A stretch of DNA of 40,259 nucleotides from Acidimicrobiales bacterium (GTDB lineage: Bacteria > Actinomycetota > Acidimicrobiia > Acidimicrobiales > SZUA-35): the NCBI GenBank assembly GCA_020628305.1, contig JAHDFH010000014.1, positions 1 to 40,259 of the forward strand, in the 5' to 3' direction. The translations under genes were made by a program, and so were the position numbers. The stretch's first letter is position 1. The number at the start of each line of letters is the position of its first letter. This document shows, piece by piece, positions 7,313 to 14,453 of the stretch. The notes under the pieces were generated by a model, which did not search any database, was not told the origin of the DNA, and worked only from the letters and a program-made list of their open reading frames with translations.

Positions 7313-8451
7313 GTTGCAACTGCTCCTCTAGCTGTCACAGGAAACGAGGTTTCAACCATCGGAGGAGCACTAGTGCGGGATGTTGGCAACTGTTGATTAA
7401 CAAGAGGCTTTGGCAATTCCCGTCCCATCGCCCGTGTACGACCATGGGGAGTTTTGGGGGCTACGTCTCTCGGCTTTGCCGTAAGCTGTCGACGAGTTTG
7501 TCTCTGGAACGATTGATTAAAGTTCTCACAACGTTTATGAAGATCAGCAACCCATTGAGGATCACTTGCTACCTGTAAGCAAGGTTGATTGTATCTACCT
7601 CGCATAAGATCTATCATACCGCCCAATAACCGAAGCTGCGAGGTGACCAGTTCCAGCCGCTCTTCATCCCGCTCCAAAGCGATCTCATCTTTAGCTCTTT
7701 TGAAAATCCCACCCTGGGCCTCTCGAGCTCTACGGCCTTCAGGCACAGCACGCTCAAGATAGTACTCTTCACTTCGAAGCATGGAGCTACGCTTTTCTAT
7801 CGCTTTGAAGAAGGGATGCTCATAAATCTGTATTTCCCCACCAGACTTTATAAGTGCCACGACCAGTTCGATATTCAAGGGCTGTGAAGCATCAAAGAAG
7901 TCATCTGGACGGGTACCAAACTTTGCCGCAAGGAATCTTCTATCCATCCTCCTACGTTCGGAGGCAGATAGTCTACGAACACGCCTCATAGAACTTGCAA
8001 CCTCGTTTGATTGGAGAGCATAAGGCGCAGTCCTTCGATTGTTTCTATATTCAACAGTTGGTGTTCTCTCTTCTGGATTAGGCCCCCGAAAGTAACCAAA
8101 CTGAGTCGGGTGCTCTAGAAACCTTGCTACTTGGCTGGCTTCACAAACCCTTGCATAGGCCCGTTCGAACTGGTCTACGGCTGGGAGAACCTGTACTTGC
8201 AACTCACCGAATACCATCTTCCAAAGTTCGTCGGAGATGGCATCGATACTTGCAGAGAATTCATAAGCAGTTCGGGACTCCACTCCCAGCAACATCTCGG
8301 TCAGCAAATCATCGATCAGACGAAGTTCAAGCTCTAAGCTCTGAGCTTCGTCCACTGAAATCTGCCCATCTCGTGGCAGCTGAGATAGAGAGTTGACCAC
8401 GCCCTCAGCCATGAGCCTGAACTCTGCAACCTTGTTTCCTGTTACCGCCAT
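7309..8451 (-). CDS. Hypothetical protein, 380 aa, helical and charged
   Basis: I do not recognise a family. The protein is cytoplasmic by appearance: no signal peptide and no membrane segment. It is mostly alpha-helical and charged. A very Arg-rich stretch lies near the middle (SSMRRVRRLSASERRRMDRR, about 151-172), a second helical charged part follows (about 220-300), and the tail is basic, Pro/Thr-rich and probably disordered (about 318-380). It could bind nucleic acid or a large complex (inference from charge only). The start is well supported: ATG with GGAGG eight bases upstream. It stands alone between the tRNA and a secreted-protein gene. Confidence 0.75.
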   Translation of the reverse strand: MAVTGNKVAEFRLMAEGVVNSLSQLPRDGQISVDEAQSLELELRLIDDLLTEMLLGVESRTAYEFSASIDAISDELWKMVFGELQVQVLPAVDQFERAYARVCEASQVARFLEHPTQFGYFRGPNPEERTPTVEYRNNRRTAPYALQSNEVASSMRRVRRLSASERRRMDRRFLAAKFGTRPDDFFDASQPLNIELVVALIKSGGEIQIYEHPFFKAIEKRSSMLRSEEYYLERAVPEGRRAREAQGGIFKRAKDEIALERDEERLELVTSQLRLLGGMIDLMRGRYNQPCLQVASDPQWVADLHKRCENFNQSFQRQTRRQLTAKPRDVAPKTPHGRTRAMGRELPKPLVNQQLPTSRTSAPPMVETSFPVTARGAVAT

Positions 8452-8639
8452 GATGTTTCCTCCGGCTACTAACCGTAGTTGAGAGTCATTGGATTTGACA
8501 ACGCAAGCATCACAGAAATCTTGCTTAGAGCTCGAAAAGGCCTCTACCTGAACCTGCCTCTTGTGATTGTAGGGTACTGTGTGTCACTATCCCTATAGGC
8601 ACGAATGGACACCTGGACTTGCAACCCCGAAAACGCAGC

Positions 8640-8673
8640 AAAGCCCCGACTAGCGTCAACTAGCCGAGGCTTT
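8640..8673 (-). terminator. Terminator hairpin behind the DUF4214-like gene
   Basis: AAAGCCCCGACTAG (8640-8653) and CTAGCCGAGGCTTT (8660-8673) form a 14-bp stem when G-U pairs are allowed, with a six-base loop. It lies 21 bases after the stop of the minus-strand gene ending at 8695. T-rich flanks are short, but the stem is strong. Confidence 0.65.
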
Positions 8674-8694
8674 TGAAGAGGTTGCTACGAGCGA

Positions 8695-9735
8695 CTACAG
8701 ATGATCAACGATCTTTAGAAGCGCTGCTGAGTAAGTCATAGACTCAAGCTCCGCCAACGTGCTGCTGCTCACATCGTAACCTTTAACTCTCTTAAACACT
8801 GTGCTCAAGCTAGGACGGGTTCCACGAAGCTCATTGTGGGTTGCGTGATACTGAAACGAATCCACTACGTCTAACACAGACTCGTTTCCGTCCATGCGAC
8901 CAACCCAGTAGTCAAAGCCAGCTTGATCATAAACCGGTTTTCCTTGAGACTCACGATCCAACATGCCCACATACAAGCCACGCACTACCTCAGCATGATT
9001 ATAAGTAATCACTGTAGGAGCTGCTGTGGTCGTGGTTGTTGGCTGCTCCGTCGTTGTGGTGGTTGCCTGCGCTGTTGTTGCAGTTGTGGAGCTTTGTTCA
9101 GGCTCTGCCGTGGTGGTTGTAGTAGTGCGTAGGACTGTTGTAGAAGGAGTTGTTACCTCATCTGATCCTGCAGTAGTTGAAGTCGTGCCGATTTGAGTAA
9201 CAGACGTTGTAGGCGCTGAACAGTTATCGCCCCAACCTGGAACAGTTACGCAGACCGTATCAACAGCGACAACTTGATCAGCGCCACCGCCAGCGCCCTG
9301 ACCTACCGCACGTGTCTCCTTGAAATCCCAAATATCGTCCCCATCATCCTCTGCAACAAGTACGAAACTATCTTCTGCTTCCGAAGCTTGGACCTTACGC
9401 TCTTGTAGCTTCTCGTTCCAAAAAACTAACCGGCTAACCTGTCCCGATTTAGTTTTGTCCGAAATAAACGGGGAATCTAAAAGAAGGTTATAGAAGGCAA
9501 CATAAAACTCTGCCTCTTCAAGACTTCCCGATACAGGCGGCTCTCCATTCTTTTTCTTGAACTCTTCATAAAATTCATCAAAGGTGAATTGAAACTCCGA
9601 CGGAAGAGCTTCAGCCAGCGCTTCGACGTCCGATGTTTCTGACCAAGGCCTTGCAGTTGCTCCCACAATCCCGAACAATGCTCCACCTGCCAGCAGTGCT
9701 GCTGTGATTGCTACCATTGGCTTCTTGCTCGCCAT
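8695..9735 (-). CDS. Secreted protein with Thr-rich linker and DUF4214-like C-terminal domain
   Basis: 346 residues. It begins with a signal peptide (MASKKPMVAITAALLAGGAL, likely cut after ATA near residue 28). An acidic helical domain follows (about 35-135). After that comes a long linker of Thr/Ser with Glu, Gln and Pro (about 178-240), typical of exported acidimicrobial proteins. The C-terminal domain (about 245-345) has VVRGLYVGMLDRESQGKPVY, FDYWVGRMDGNESVLDVVDSF and SFQYHATH, which fits DUF4214, a small helical domain common in surface and S-layer-associated proteins. Two Cys in VCVTVPGWGDNCSAP may form a disulphide outside the cell. A strong hairpin follows the gene. Confidence 0.8.
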   Translation of the reverse strand: MASKKPMVAITAALLAGGALFGIVGATARPWSETSDVEALAEALPSEFQFTFDEFYEEFKKKNGEPPVSGSLEEAEFYVAFYNLLLDSPFISDKTKSGQVSRLVFWNEKLQERKVQASEAEDSFVLVAEDDGDDIWDFKETRAVGQGAGGGADQVVAVDTVCVTVPGWGDNCSAPTTSVTQIGTTSTTAGSDEVTTPSTTVLRTTTTTTAEPEQSSTTATTAQATTTTTEQPTTTTTAAPTVITYNHAEVVRGLYVGMLDRESQGKPVYDQAGFDYWVGRMDGNESVLDVVDSFQYHATHNELRGTRPSLSTVFKRVKGYDVSSSTLAELESMTYSAALLKIVDHL

Positions 9736-9940
9736 CTTTGTTTCCGCCTTTTCTAATTAACTACGCCTATTTACATCTATTTCAACATTATCAGAGTACT
9801 GCTGTTCGCTAACCGCGGACTACACCTCTAAACCCCTTGAACAAGCCTTTTTTGGCGATATTTGACCCCTACCCCGGAACAATTGCCCAGCTAGTGGGGC
9901 ACCCATTTGATTCAGGTTCGCTTCATCCGACGGGGCAAGT

Positions 9941-10969
9941 GTGCGTATTGGTTTAGTTTCTCATTGCCACGGCGGCTTCGATGGCGCCTCTATTGTTGCC
10001 AACCAGTGGGCTGAACATTTAGAAACCCTTGGTCACGACGTTGTAGAAGCAGCAGGAGCCTTCTTTGGCAACCCATCCAGGCAACGAGCTCTACTTCCGG
10101 GCCTGTGGGCTGATTCTCCGGGAGCCAAACCTCCCCCAATCGATGAGGCTGCGTACGCTTCTTTCGTGAATTCGATAGATGTTGTCATAGTTCACAACGT
10201 GTTCTCACTAGCTGTCAACGACGCTGGGGCGACGTTCCTGCAAGAAACGATCGGCAACAAACCCACTGTTGTGTACCACATGGACTTCCCCTGGGAAGAA
10301 GAATCAAGACAGCAGAACCCACATTTTCCCCTTACAACCCCCAACGCTCAACACTTCACCATGACAAGAACAGCCCAGCAAGAGCTGGCGGCAAGGACGG
10401 GGTTGGCGTCTTCGATCATCAGACCACAAGCAGATGTTTGCTGCAGTGCCGAACCACACAGCACCGTTCCCACAGATGATTTCACTGTTTTGCACCCTGT
10501 ATCTATCTACCCGAGAAAACGGATCGACAGAGCGGTTAGCTTCGTCGCAGAGCTACAAGAGCATCTACCAGCTCGATACTGGCTGACTGGCGCAAAGGCC
10601 CCGCAAGAGATACCAAACTGGCAAAGTCTCAACCGACTGCCACGAGTTGGGCGGACAAATACCAAAGTCGCTGCCTACAAACAAGCAGACCTTGTAGTTC
10701 TTTCCTCTGACTGGGAAGGCTACGGTATGCCAATTGTTGAAGCGGCTGCGCACGGAAGACTAATCGCAGCTCACGACTACCCGGTCCTAACCGAATTCAA
10801 AGAACTCGGTCTCGAAATATTGCCTTTGGATATGACCATCACTTCACTAAGTGAAACAACAAAGCACGACATAATTCGCCACAACCTTGCAGTGGTACGC
10901 CAAGTCAGTGGAGACGCCACCCGCAAACTGATTGCAGATGCACTGGAGTCTGTAATGGCAACTGCCTAA
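9941..10969 (+). CDS. Glycosyltransferase, GT4-like (GT-B fold)
   Basis: 342 residues. The N-terminus (MRIGLVSHCHGGFDGASIVA) is the Rossmann start of a GT-B enzyme. The C-terminal half has VLHPVSIYPRKRIDRAV, a loop typical of the nucleotide-sugar site, and ADLVVLSSDWEGYGMPIVEA, which contains the E-x7-E motif of retaining GT4 transferases. It probably adds a sugar to a glycan or lipid; donor and acceptor cannot be told. The start is GTG with weak ribosome binding (GGGGCAAGT). It stands alone, not in a polysaccharide cluster. Confidence 0.82.
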   Translation: MRIGLVSHCHGGFDGASIVANQWAEHLETLGHDVVEAAGAFFGNPSRQRALLPGLWADSPGAKPPPIDEAAYASFVNSIDVVIVHNVFSLAVNDAGATFLQETIGNKPTVVYHMDFPWEEESRQQNPHFPLTTPNAQHFTMTRTAQQELAARTGLASSIIRPQADVCCSAEPHSTVPTDDFTVLHPVSIYPRKRIDRAVSFVAELQEHLPARYWLTGAKAPQEIPNWQSLNRLPRVGRTNTKVAAYKQADLVVLSSDWEGYGMPIVEAAAHGRLIAAHDYPVLTEFKELGLEILPLDMTITSLSETTKHDIIRHNLAVVRQVSGDATRKLIADALESVMATA

Positions 10970-11017
10970 GTCTTAAAGACCTCTACCTTTAGTAGTTACG
11001 TCCGCAGTTTGTGAGAC

Positions 11018-11035
11018 CCCGGCACGAGGGCCGGG
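11018..11035. repeat. Hairpin CCCGGC/GCCGGG
   Basis: Six-bp GC stem with a six-base loop, about 50 bases after the glycosyltransferase gene and directly before the dispersed repeat at 11041. It could also end the glycosyltransferase transcript. Confidence 0.4.
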
Positions 11036-11040
11036 TACGG

Positions 11041-11057
11041 TAGGGACGGTCCTATTC
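11041..11057 (+). repeat. Dispersed repeat copy (core TAGGGACGGT)
   Basis: TAGGGACGGTCCTATTC is present here and exactly inverted at 6086-6102. Its first ten bases recur in the inverted repeat at 14371-14452. Confidence 0.6.
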
Positions 11058-11391
11058 AGCTTTTGGGTCATCCAGAGGGGCCTCGATGGCCCCGTGGGAT
11101 CTATATAGCGTTTGGATCTTGATGCGGAAGATGGCCCACACCAGACCGTCATCCTGGGGCGCCGTAGGCGAGCCCGGGAGCTCAGCAACTGTGAGCGTTT
11201 AGTATCTGAAACCCCGCAACAAATGCGAGGTGCCGATGTTGGTGTGCCGTTAGTAGGGTTGGTTGTTGAAGTTTCGGAGTCATTGACGCAGCAGACCCAG
11301 CCGACCATTCGATGTAACACAAGCCGTCTGCAAGGAAGCGAAGAAACTCAACCAAACAAGCCTTGGTCAATTCAAGGCGACGGTTTTTGAG

Positions 11392-11412
11392 ATCCCGGAA
11401 CAAGTCCGGGAT
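11392..11412. repeat. REP-like palindrome ATCCCGGA/TCCGGGAT
   Basis: A perfect 8-bp stem with a five-base loop (acaag), flanked by TGAG and GAC. The arrangement resembles widely distributed bacterial REP-type elements. Confidence 0.6.
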
Positions 11413-11448
11413 GACTCGACTGGAGTGTGCCATGTTGAGCGAAGATGA

Positions 11449-11466
11449 CGCTCTGTTGCGAGAGCG
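11449..11466 (-). terminator. Possible terminator after the 282-aa membrane protein gene
   Basis: CGCTCT/AGAGCG with a six-base loop lies 13 bases downstream of the minus-strand stop at 11480. There is no T-run, so the call is weak. Confidence 0.35.
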
Positions 11467-11479
11467 GCCCCTACAATTC

Positions 11480-12328
11480 TTAGCGGATGGCGAAGAAAAC
11501 TTCACCTTCAACGCCAGCCAACTCAGCAGCCAACACCATACCTGGCTCTACATCAGCCGGAACTCGCCAACAAACAAACCCAGTTGCAGCTGCTTGACCA
11601 TTAAACAGCGAGGTGATTGACCCTGGCTGTGACATACAGCTTGCATCCAACTCATAAGTTGTCCCTCCAGAGACACCCTTGAAACTGAGACTGCTTAGGT
11701 CTGCGTTGCCAGCCAAATTCTGAAGCTCAACATCTGCCTGCACATAAACCTCACCTTGAGGAGGTGTTGGAAGTGCTCCAAGTTGATCTGCTGCGACAGT
11801 TGAAGCGGCGCCAACAACATCAACAGCCCAACGAGCGTTATCTGTATCGTCTGGTGAGAAAATTCCGACTGCCGTATCGCTAAGAGCGTACGGATCTTCA
11901 ACCGAAGTCGAATCACTTCCACCGAGAAGGTTGATTAGCAATAAACCGATGACCAATACAGCCAAGACCCCAACACCTATACCAAGCCACTTGACTATGT
12001 TTGAATCAGAATCATCAGACGATGTAGAACTCTCGTATCTGATGTTGTTACCAGAACCCGCTGCTTCGGTTTGAAGTGGAGCAGCAGCCTGCGTTACAGG
12101 TGCCTGAGCTTCTGGCTCCCGTTCAGCAACGTTAGTGACGGGAGCTGCTGCTGAGACTACAGCCTCTTCAACTTCAGGTGCAGGAGCTGCTGTACCTTGA
12201 CTACCGTTCTCATCTTTAGGACCGTAACCTTCTGGCCACCACTTCTGATCGTGAGCAAGATACCAACCACTAGGAGGTGGCCAAGGGTATGTTTTGCCGT
12301 CCCATGCTTCATAGTTTTGTTCGTTCAC
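11480..12328 (-). CDS. Single-pass membrane protein with DUF2510-like N-terminus
   Basis: 282 residues. The N-terminal aromatic motif (YPWPPPSGWYLAHDQKWWPE) resembles the DUF2510/SHOCT-like cytoplasmic motif found in front of many actinobacterial membrane proteins. An Ala/Glu/Pro-rich linker (about 45-95) leads to one transmembrane helix (about 112-135). The extracellular domain (about 150-282) is beta-rich (QGEVYVQADVELQNLAGNAD ... GFVCWRVPADV) and resembles DUF4352-like domains, with two Cys that could pair. Function unknown. Start GTG. It follows rlmB after 12 bases, so it is probably the last gene of the ispD-ispF-rlmB transcript. Confidence 0.75.
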   Translation of the reverse strand: MNEQNYEAWDGKTYPWPPPSGWYLAHDQKWWPEGYGPKDENGSQGTAAPAPEVEEAVVSAAAPVTNVAEREPEAQAPVTQAAAPLQTEAAGSGNNIRYESSTSSDDSDSNIVKWLGIGVGVLAVLVIGLLLINLLGGSDSTSVEDPYALSDTAVGIFSPDDTDNARWAVDVVGAASTVAADQLGALPTPPQGEVYVQADVELQNLAGNADLSSLSFKGVSGGTTYELDASCMSQPGSITSLFNGQAAATGFVCWRVPADVEPGMVLAAELAGVEGEVFFAIR

Positions 12329-12340
12329 GAGAAATCACTT

Positions 12341-13225
12341 TCATCTACGCTCGGTCGACTGACGCCTCACTACCTCAAAGCAAGCGATTGCGGTGGCAGT
12401 AGAAACATTCAGACTATTGAGCTGTCCGAGTAAAGGTATGGATAGTAACTTATCAACTCTTTGCCTTACAAGCTTTGATAGTCCAGAACCTTCTTTGCCC
12501 ATCACCACAGCAATTGGTCGCTCAAGGGGAGCTTGGTCGTCGAACAGATCAATCTCGCCTGCAGCATCCAATCCAACTGTAAGCATCTCATTCTTCTGAA
12601 GCTCAAGCAAAGCTGACGGAATCCCTGCCACCTGACATATGGGCACATGTTCAAGCGCTCCAGCCGCAGTCTTGGTAACAGTAGGTGTAACTCGCACACT
12701 ACGACGCTCGGTGATAACCACCCCCGTTACGCCAGCACACTCAGCCACTCTAAGAATAGAACCGAAGTTCTGCGGATCAGTGATGCCGTCTAGGACGATT
12801 ATGAAGGCATCAGGATTCTGCATCAACTCATCCAAGCTAACGAACTCAATTGGAGCAGCTTGAGCTAGAACCCCTTGATGCGACGTAGTTTGAGCGATCG
12901 CTTCGAACTTCTTTCGGGGCAGTTCCCTAACAGAAACACCTTGCATTTCGGCAAGCGAAACAATATCTTCAAGAATATCTGCCTCTTCTTGACCATCTAT
13001 AAGATTTACGGCCTGCACCCTCCGTTTGCCAGCAATTAACAGCTCCCTAACCGCATGACGGCCCTCAATCTGCTCCCCAGCCGAGAAAGAATTGGATCCC
13101 GGCTTGGGTCCGGCAGCACGGTTTGGTGCACTGCCTGACTTGCTGTGCTGCCTAGAGCTACCGCCCGGCTTGTTACGGTTGCCGCTGTTGCGTTTGTGAG
13201 GTTTAGAGCTTTTGTATCTAGCCAT
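12341..13225 (-). CDS. rlmB: 23S rRNA (guanosine-2'-O-)-methyltransferase, TrmH/RlmB family
   Basis: A SPOUT-fold enzyme that methylates a ribose in 23S rRNA with S-adenosylmethionine. 294 residues. A basic, probably disordered tail of about 45 residues (KSSKPHKRNSGNRNKPGGSS) comes first. The substrate-binding domain starts at EQIEGRHAVRELL. The knotted catalytic domain has DPQNFGSILRVAECAGVTGV, VVMGKEGSGLS and IPLLGQLNSLNVSTATAIA, the three SPOUT motifs. The ATG overlaps the ispF stop by eight bases (ATGGCTAG), so translation is coupled. The position after ispD-ispF is the usual actinobacterial order, but cysS, often between ispF and rlmB, is absent here. Confidence 0.9.
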   Translation of the reverse strand: MARYKSSKPHKRNSGNRNKPGGSSRQHSKSGSAPNRAAGPKPGSNSFSAGEQIEGRHAVRELLIAGKRRVQAVNLIDGQEEADILEDIVSLAEMQGVSVRELPRKKFEAIAQTTSHQGVLAQAAPIEFVSLDELMQNPDAFIIVLDGITDPQNFGSILRVAECAGVTGVVITERRSVRVTPTVTKTAAGALEHVPICQVAGIPSALLELQKNEMLTVGLDAAGEIDLFDDQAPLERPIAVVMGKEGSGLSKLVRQRVDKLLSIPLLGQLNSLNVSTATAIACFEVVRRQSTERR

Positions 13226-13718
13226 TATCGACCTTTGCTAAGAGTGCCACTGCATGGCATGAAATAGCGTTGATATGATGAACAACGCCTTCGGTTGTCT
13301 TACCTTTGATTGAAACTACCCCGCCTAACGCTTGCTCGATATTGCTTTGCATCTGCTGAGTGTTGGGCGATATCTTCGGAGCGTCAGCGATGATAGTTAC
13401 GTCTATGTTAATAATCGACCAGCCGCTGGCTTCGATCTTTGCTGCGACCTCTTTCAGGTAGCCCATGCTGTCAGCGCCTGCTGACGCAGGATCTTGGTCA
13501 GAAAAATGCTTTCCTATATCGCCGAGGCCAATTGGAGAAAGAACCGAGTCGATGATGGCGTGAATGACAACATCACCATCAGAGTGACCTACCAGAGCTG
13601 GCATATCAAACTTCACTCCAGCGAGCATCATATTTTTGTGTGGTTCAGATCCAAATGAATGGACATCAAAGCCGTGCCCCACCCTAAGCATCGGCAAACT
13701 AGTACTTTCGGGATTCAT
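13218..13718 (-). CDS. ispF: 2-C-methyl-D-erythritol 2,4-cyclodiphosphate synthase
   Basis: Cyclises CDP-methylerythritol 2-phosphate in the MEP isoprenoid pathway, as a trimer with zinc in the active site. 166 residues, close to the usual size. VGHGFDVHSF supplies the D-x-H metal site. GHSDGDVVIHAIIDS and IGKHFSDQDP follow, and KGKTTEGVV lies near the end. I chose the ATG at 13718 because GGAGG lies seven bases upstream; an upstream TTG in frame is less likely. It overlaps the end of ispD by 20 bases and rlmB by eight. Confidence 0.92.
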   Translation of the reverse strand: MNPESTSLPMLRVGHGFDVHSFGSEPHKNMMLAGVKFDMPALVGHSDGDVVIHAIIDSVLSPIGLGDIGKHFSDQDPASAGADSMGYLKEVAAKIEASGWSIINIDVTIIADAPKISPNTQQMQSNIEQALGGVVSIKGKTTEGVVHHINAISCHAVALLAKVDNG

Positions 13719-14352
13719 AAATTGCCTCCGCAACAACTAAATCTGTTGGATACGTAATCTTGATGTTGTCAGTTTCGCCGTCCACGGTCGTGACTGATTC
13801 CCCGGCCACTTCCATAACCATTGCATCATCTGTGACTGCTTTAGTTCCAAGGCTGGCATGAGCTCCTCGGAACTCAGGAGCTGAAAAACCTTGGGGAGTC
13901 TGAACCATTAGAAACTGAGATCTATCGACAGATTCTCCACTCACGCTGCGCAGCGTGTCCCGAACCTCAATAGCCGGTACCACAGCCTTGGAACCAGAAG
14001 CTAGTGAATCAATAACTCTTGTGATGAGAGCTTGTGAGACCAGTGGCCTAGCTCCGTCATGAACTAAAATGTGGCTTGCATCATCTGGAACCTGGGCTAG
14101 ACCGTTCTGAACAGACTCAACTCGAGACGAACCTCCGGTGACGATCGAAACCTTGGCATCGTTGAGCGATGTTAGAGCATCTGCTTCATGGATGCTCTCA
14201 GCTGAAACAACTACTACCACTCCTTCGCAGTTAGCCAAAAACGGCAGCACCGAGTGCTCCAACACTTGCCGCTCTGCCAACGCACAAAACTGCTTAGGCC
14301 GGCCAAATCGAGAGCCAGAACCTGCTGCTACGATAATCGCCCAAATTCTCAC
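13699..14352 (-). CDS. ispD: 2-C-methyl-D-erythritol 4-phosphate cytidylyltransferase
   Basis: Transfers CMP from CTP to methylerythritol 4-phosphate, the third MEP step. 217 residues. The CTP loop WAIIVAAGSGSRFGRPKQF is at the N-terminus. HDGARPLVS, PAIEVRDTLR and QTPQGFSAPEFRGAH are family motifs, and TDDAMVMEVAGESV lies further on. The GTG start has no clear ribosome binding site but shows TAGCCT-N6-GTG, hence probably leaderless. First gene of a four-gene unit with ispF, rlmB and a membrane protein. Confidence 0.93.
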   Translation of the reverse strand: MRIWAIIVAAGSGSRFGRPKQFCALAERQVLEHSVLPFLANCEGVVVVVSAESIHEADALTSLNDAKVSIVTGGSSRVESVQNGLAQVPDDASHILVHDGARPLVSQALITRVIDSLASGSKAVVPAIEVRDTLRSVSGESVDRSQFLMVQTPQGFSAPEFRGAHASLGTKAVTDDAMVMEVAGESVTTVDGETDNIKITYPTDLVVAEAIYESRKY

Positions 14353-14364
14353 CTCTTCAGGCTA
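14353..14364 (-). promoter_or_regulatory. Leaderless promoter of ispD (-10 TAGCCT)
   Basis: TAGCCT (14359-14364) lies six bases before the GTG of ispD. The large inverted repeat at 14369-14452 begins just upstream and covers the -35 region, so the repeat could influence this promoter. Confidence 0.55.
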
Positions 14365-14368
14365 GCGC

Positions 14369-14452
14369 CTGGACACTAGGGACGGTACTAAGTGTCCAGA
14401 CGTGAGAAATTGGAAGAGTCAAAGTGGACGGGCAGTACCGTCCCTAGTGTCC
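14369..14452. repeat. Large inverted repeat between disA and ispD
   Basis: GGACACTAGGGACGGTACT (14371-14389) and its exact reverse complement (14434-14452) form a perfect 19-bp stem around a 44-base loop. The left arm can instead fold on itself: CTGGACACT (14369-14377) pairs with AGTGTCCAG (14391-14399). It ends two bases before the disA stop codon. It contains two copies of the TAGGGACGGT core found in other spacers of the window, so it may act as terminator and is probably a mobile palindrome. Confidence 0.75.
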
Positions 14453-14453
14453 G

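Larger units (their letters stand above)
10970..11479. repeat. Intergenic cluster of small palindromic repeats
   Basis: This 510-base gap has no convincing gene. It carries several different palindromic elements side by side: CCCGGC/GCCGGG (11018-11035), the TAGGGACGGT repeat (11041-11057), a GTCATCCTGGGG...CCCGGGAG segment (about 11147-11180) and ATCCCGGA/TCCGGGAT (11392-11412). The last resembles REP-type sequences seen in many bacterial genomes, whose chance translation gives VIPDLFRDL, as here. It looks like a site where mobile palindromes pile up. Confidence 0.6.

Noticed and set aside
11182-11511. Minus-strand open frame of 109 codons with VIPDLFRDL
   Set aside because: It is a chance translation of REP-type palindromes and overlaps the end of the 282-residue gene.
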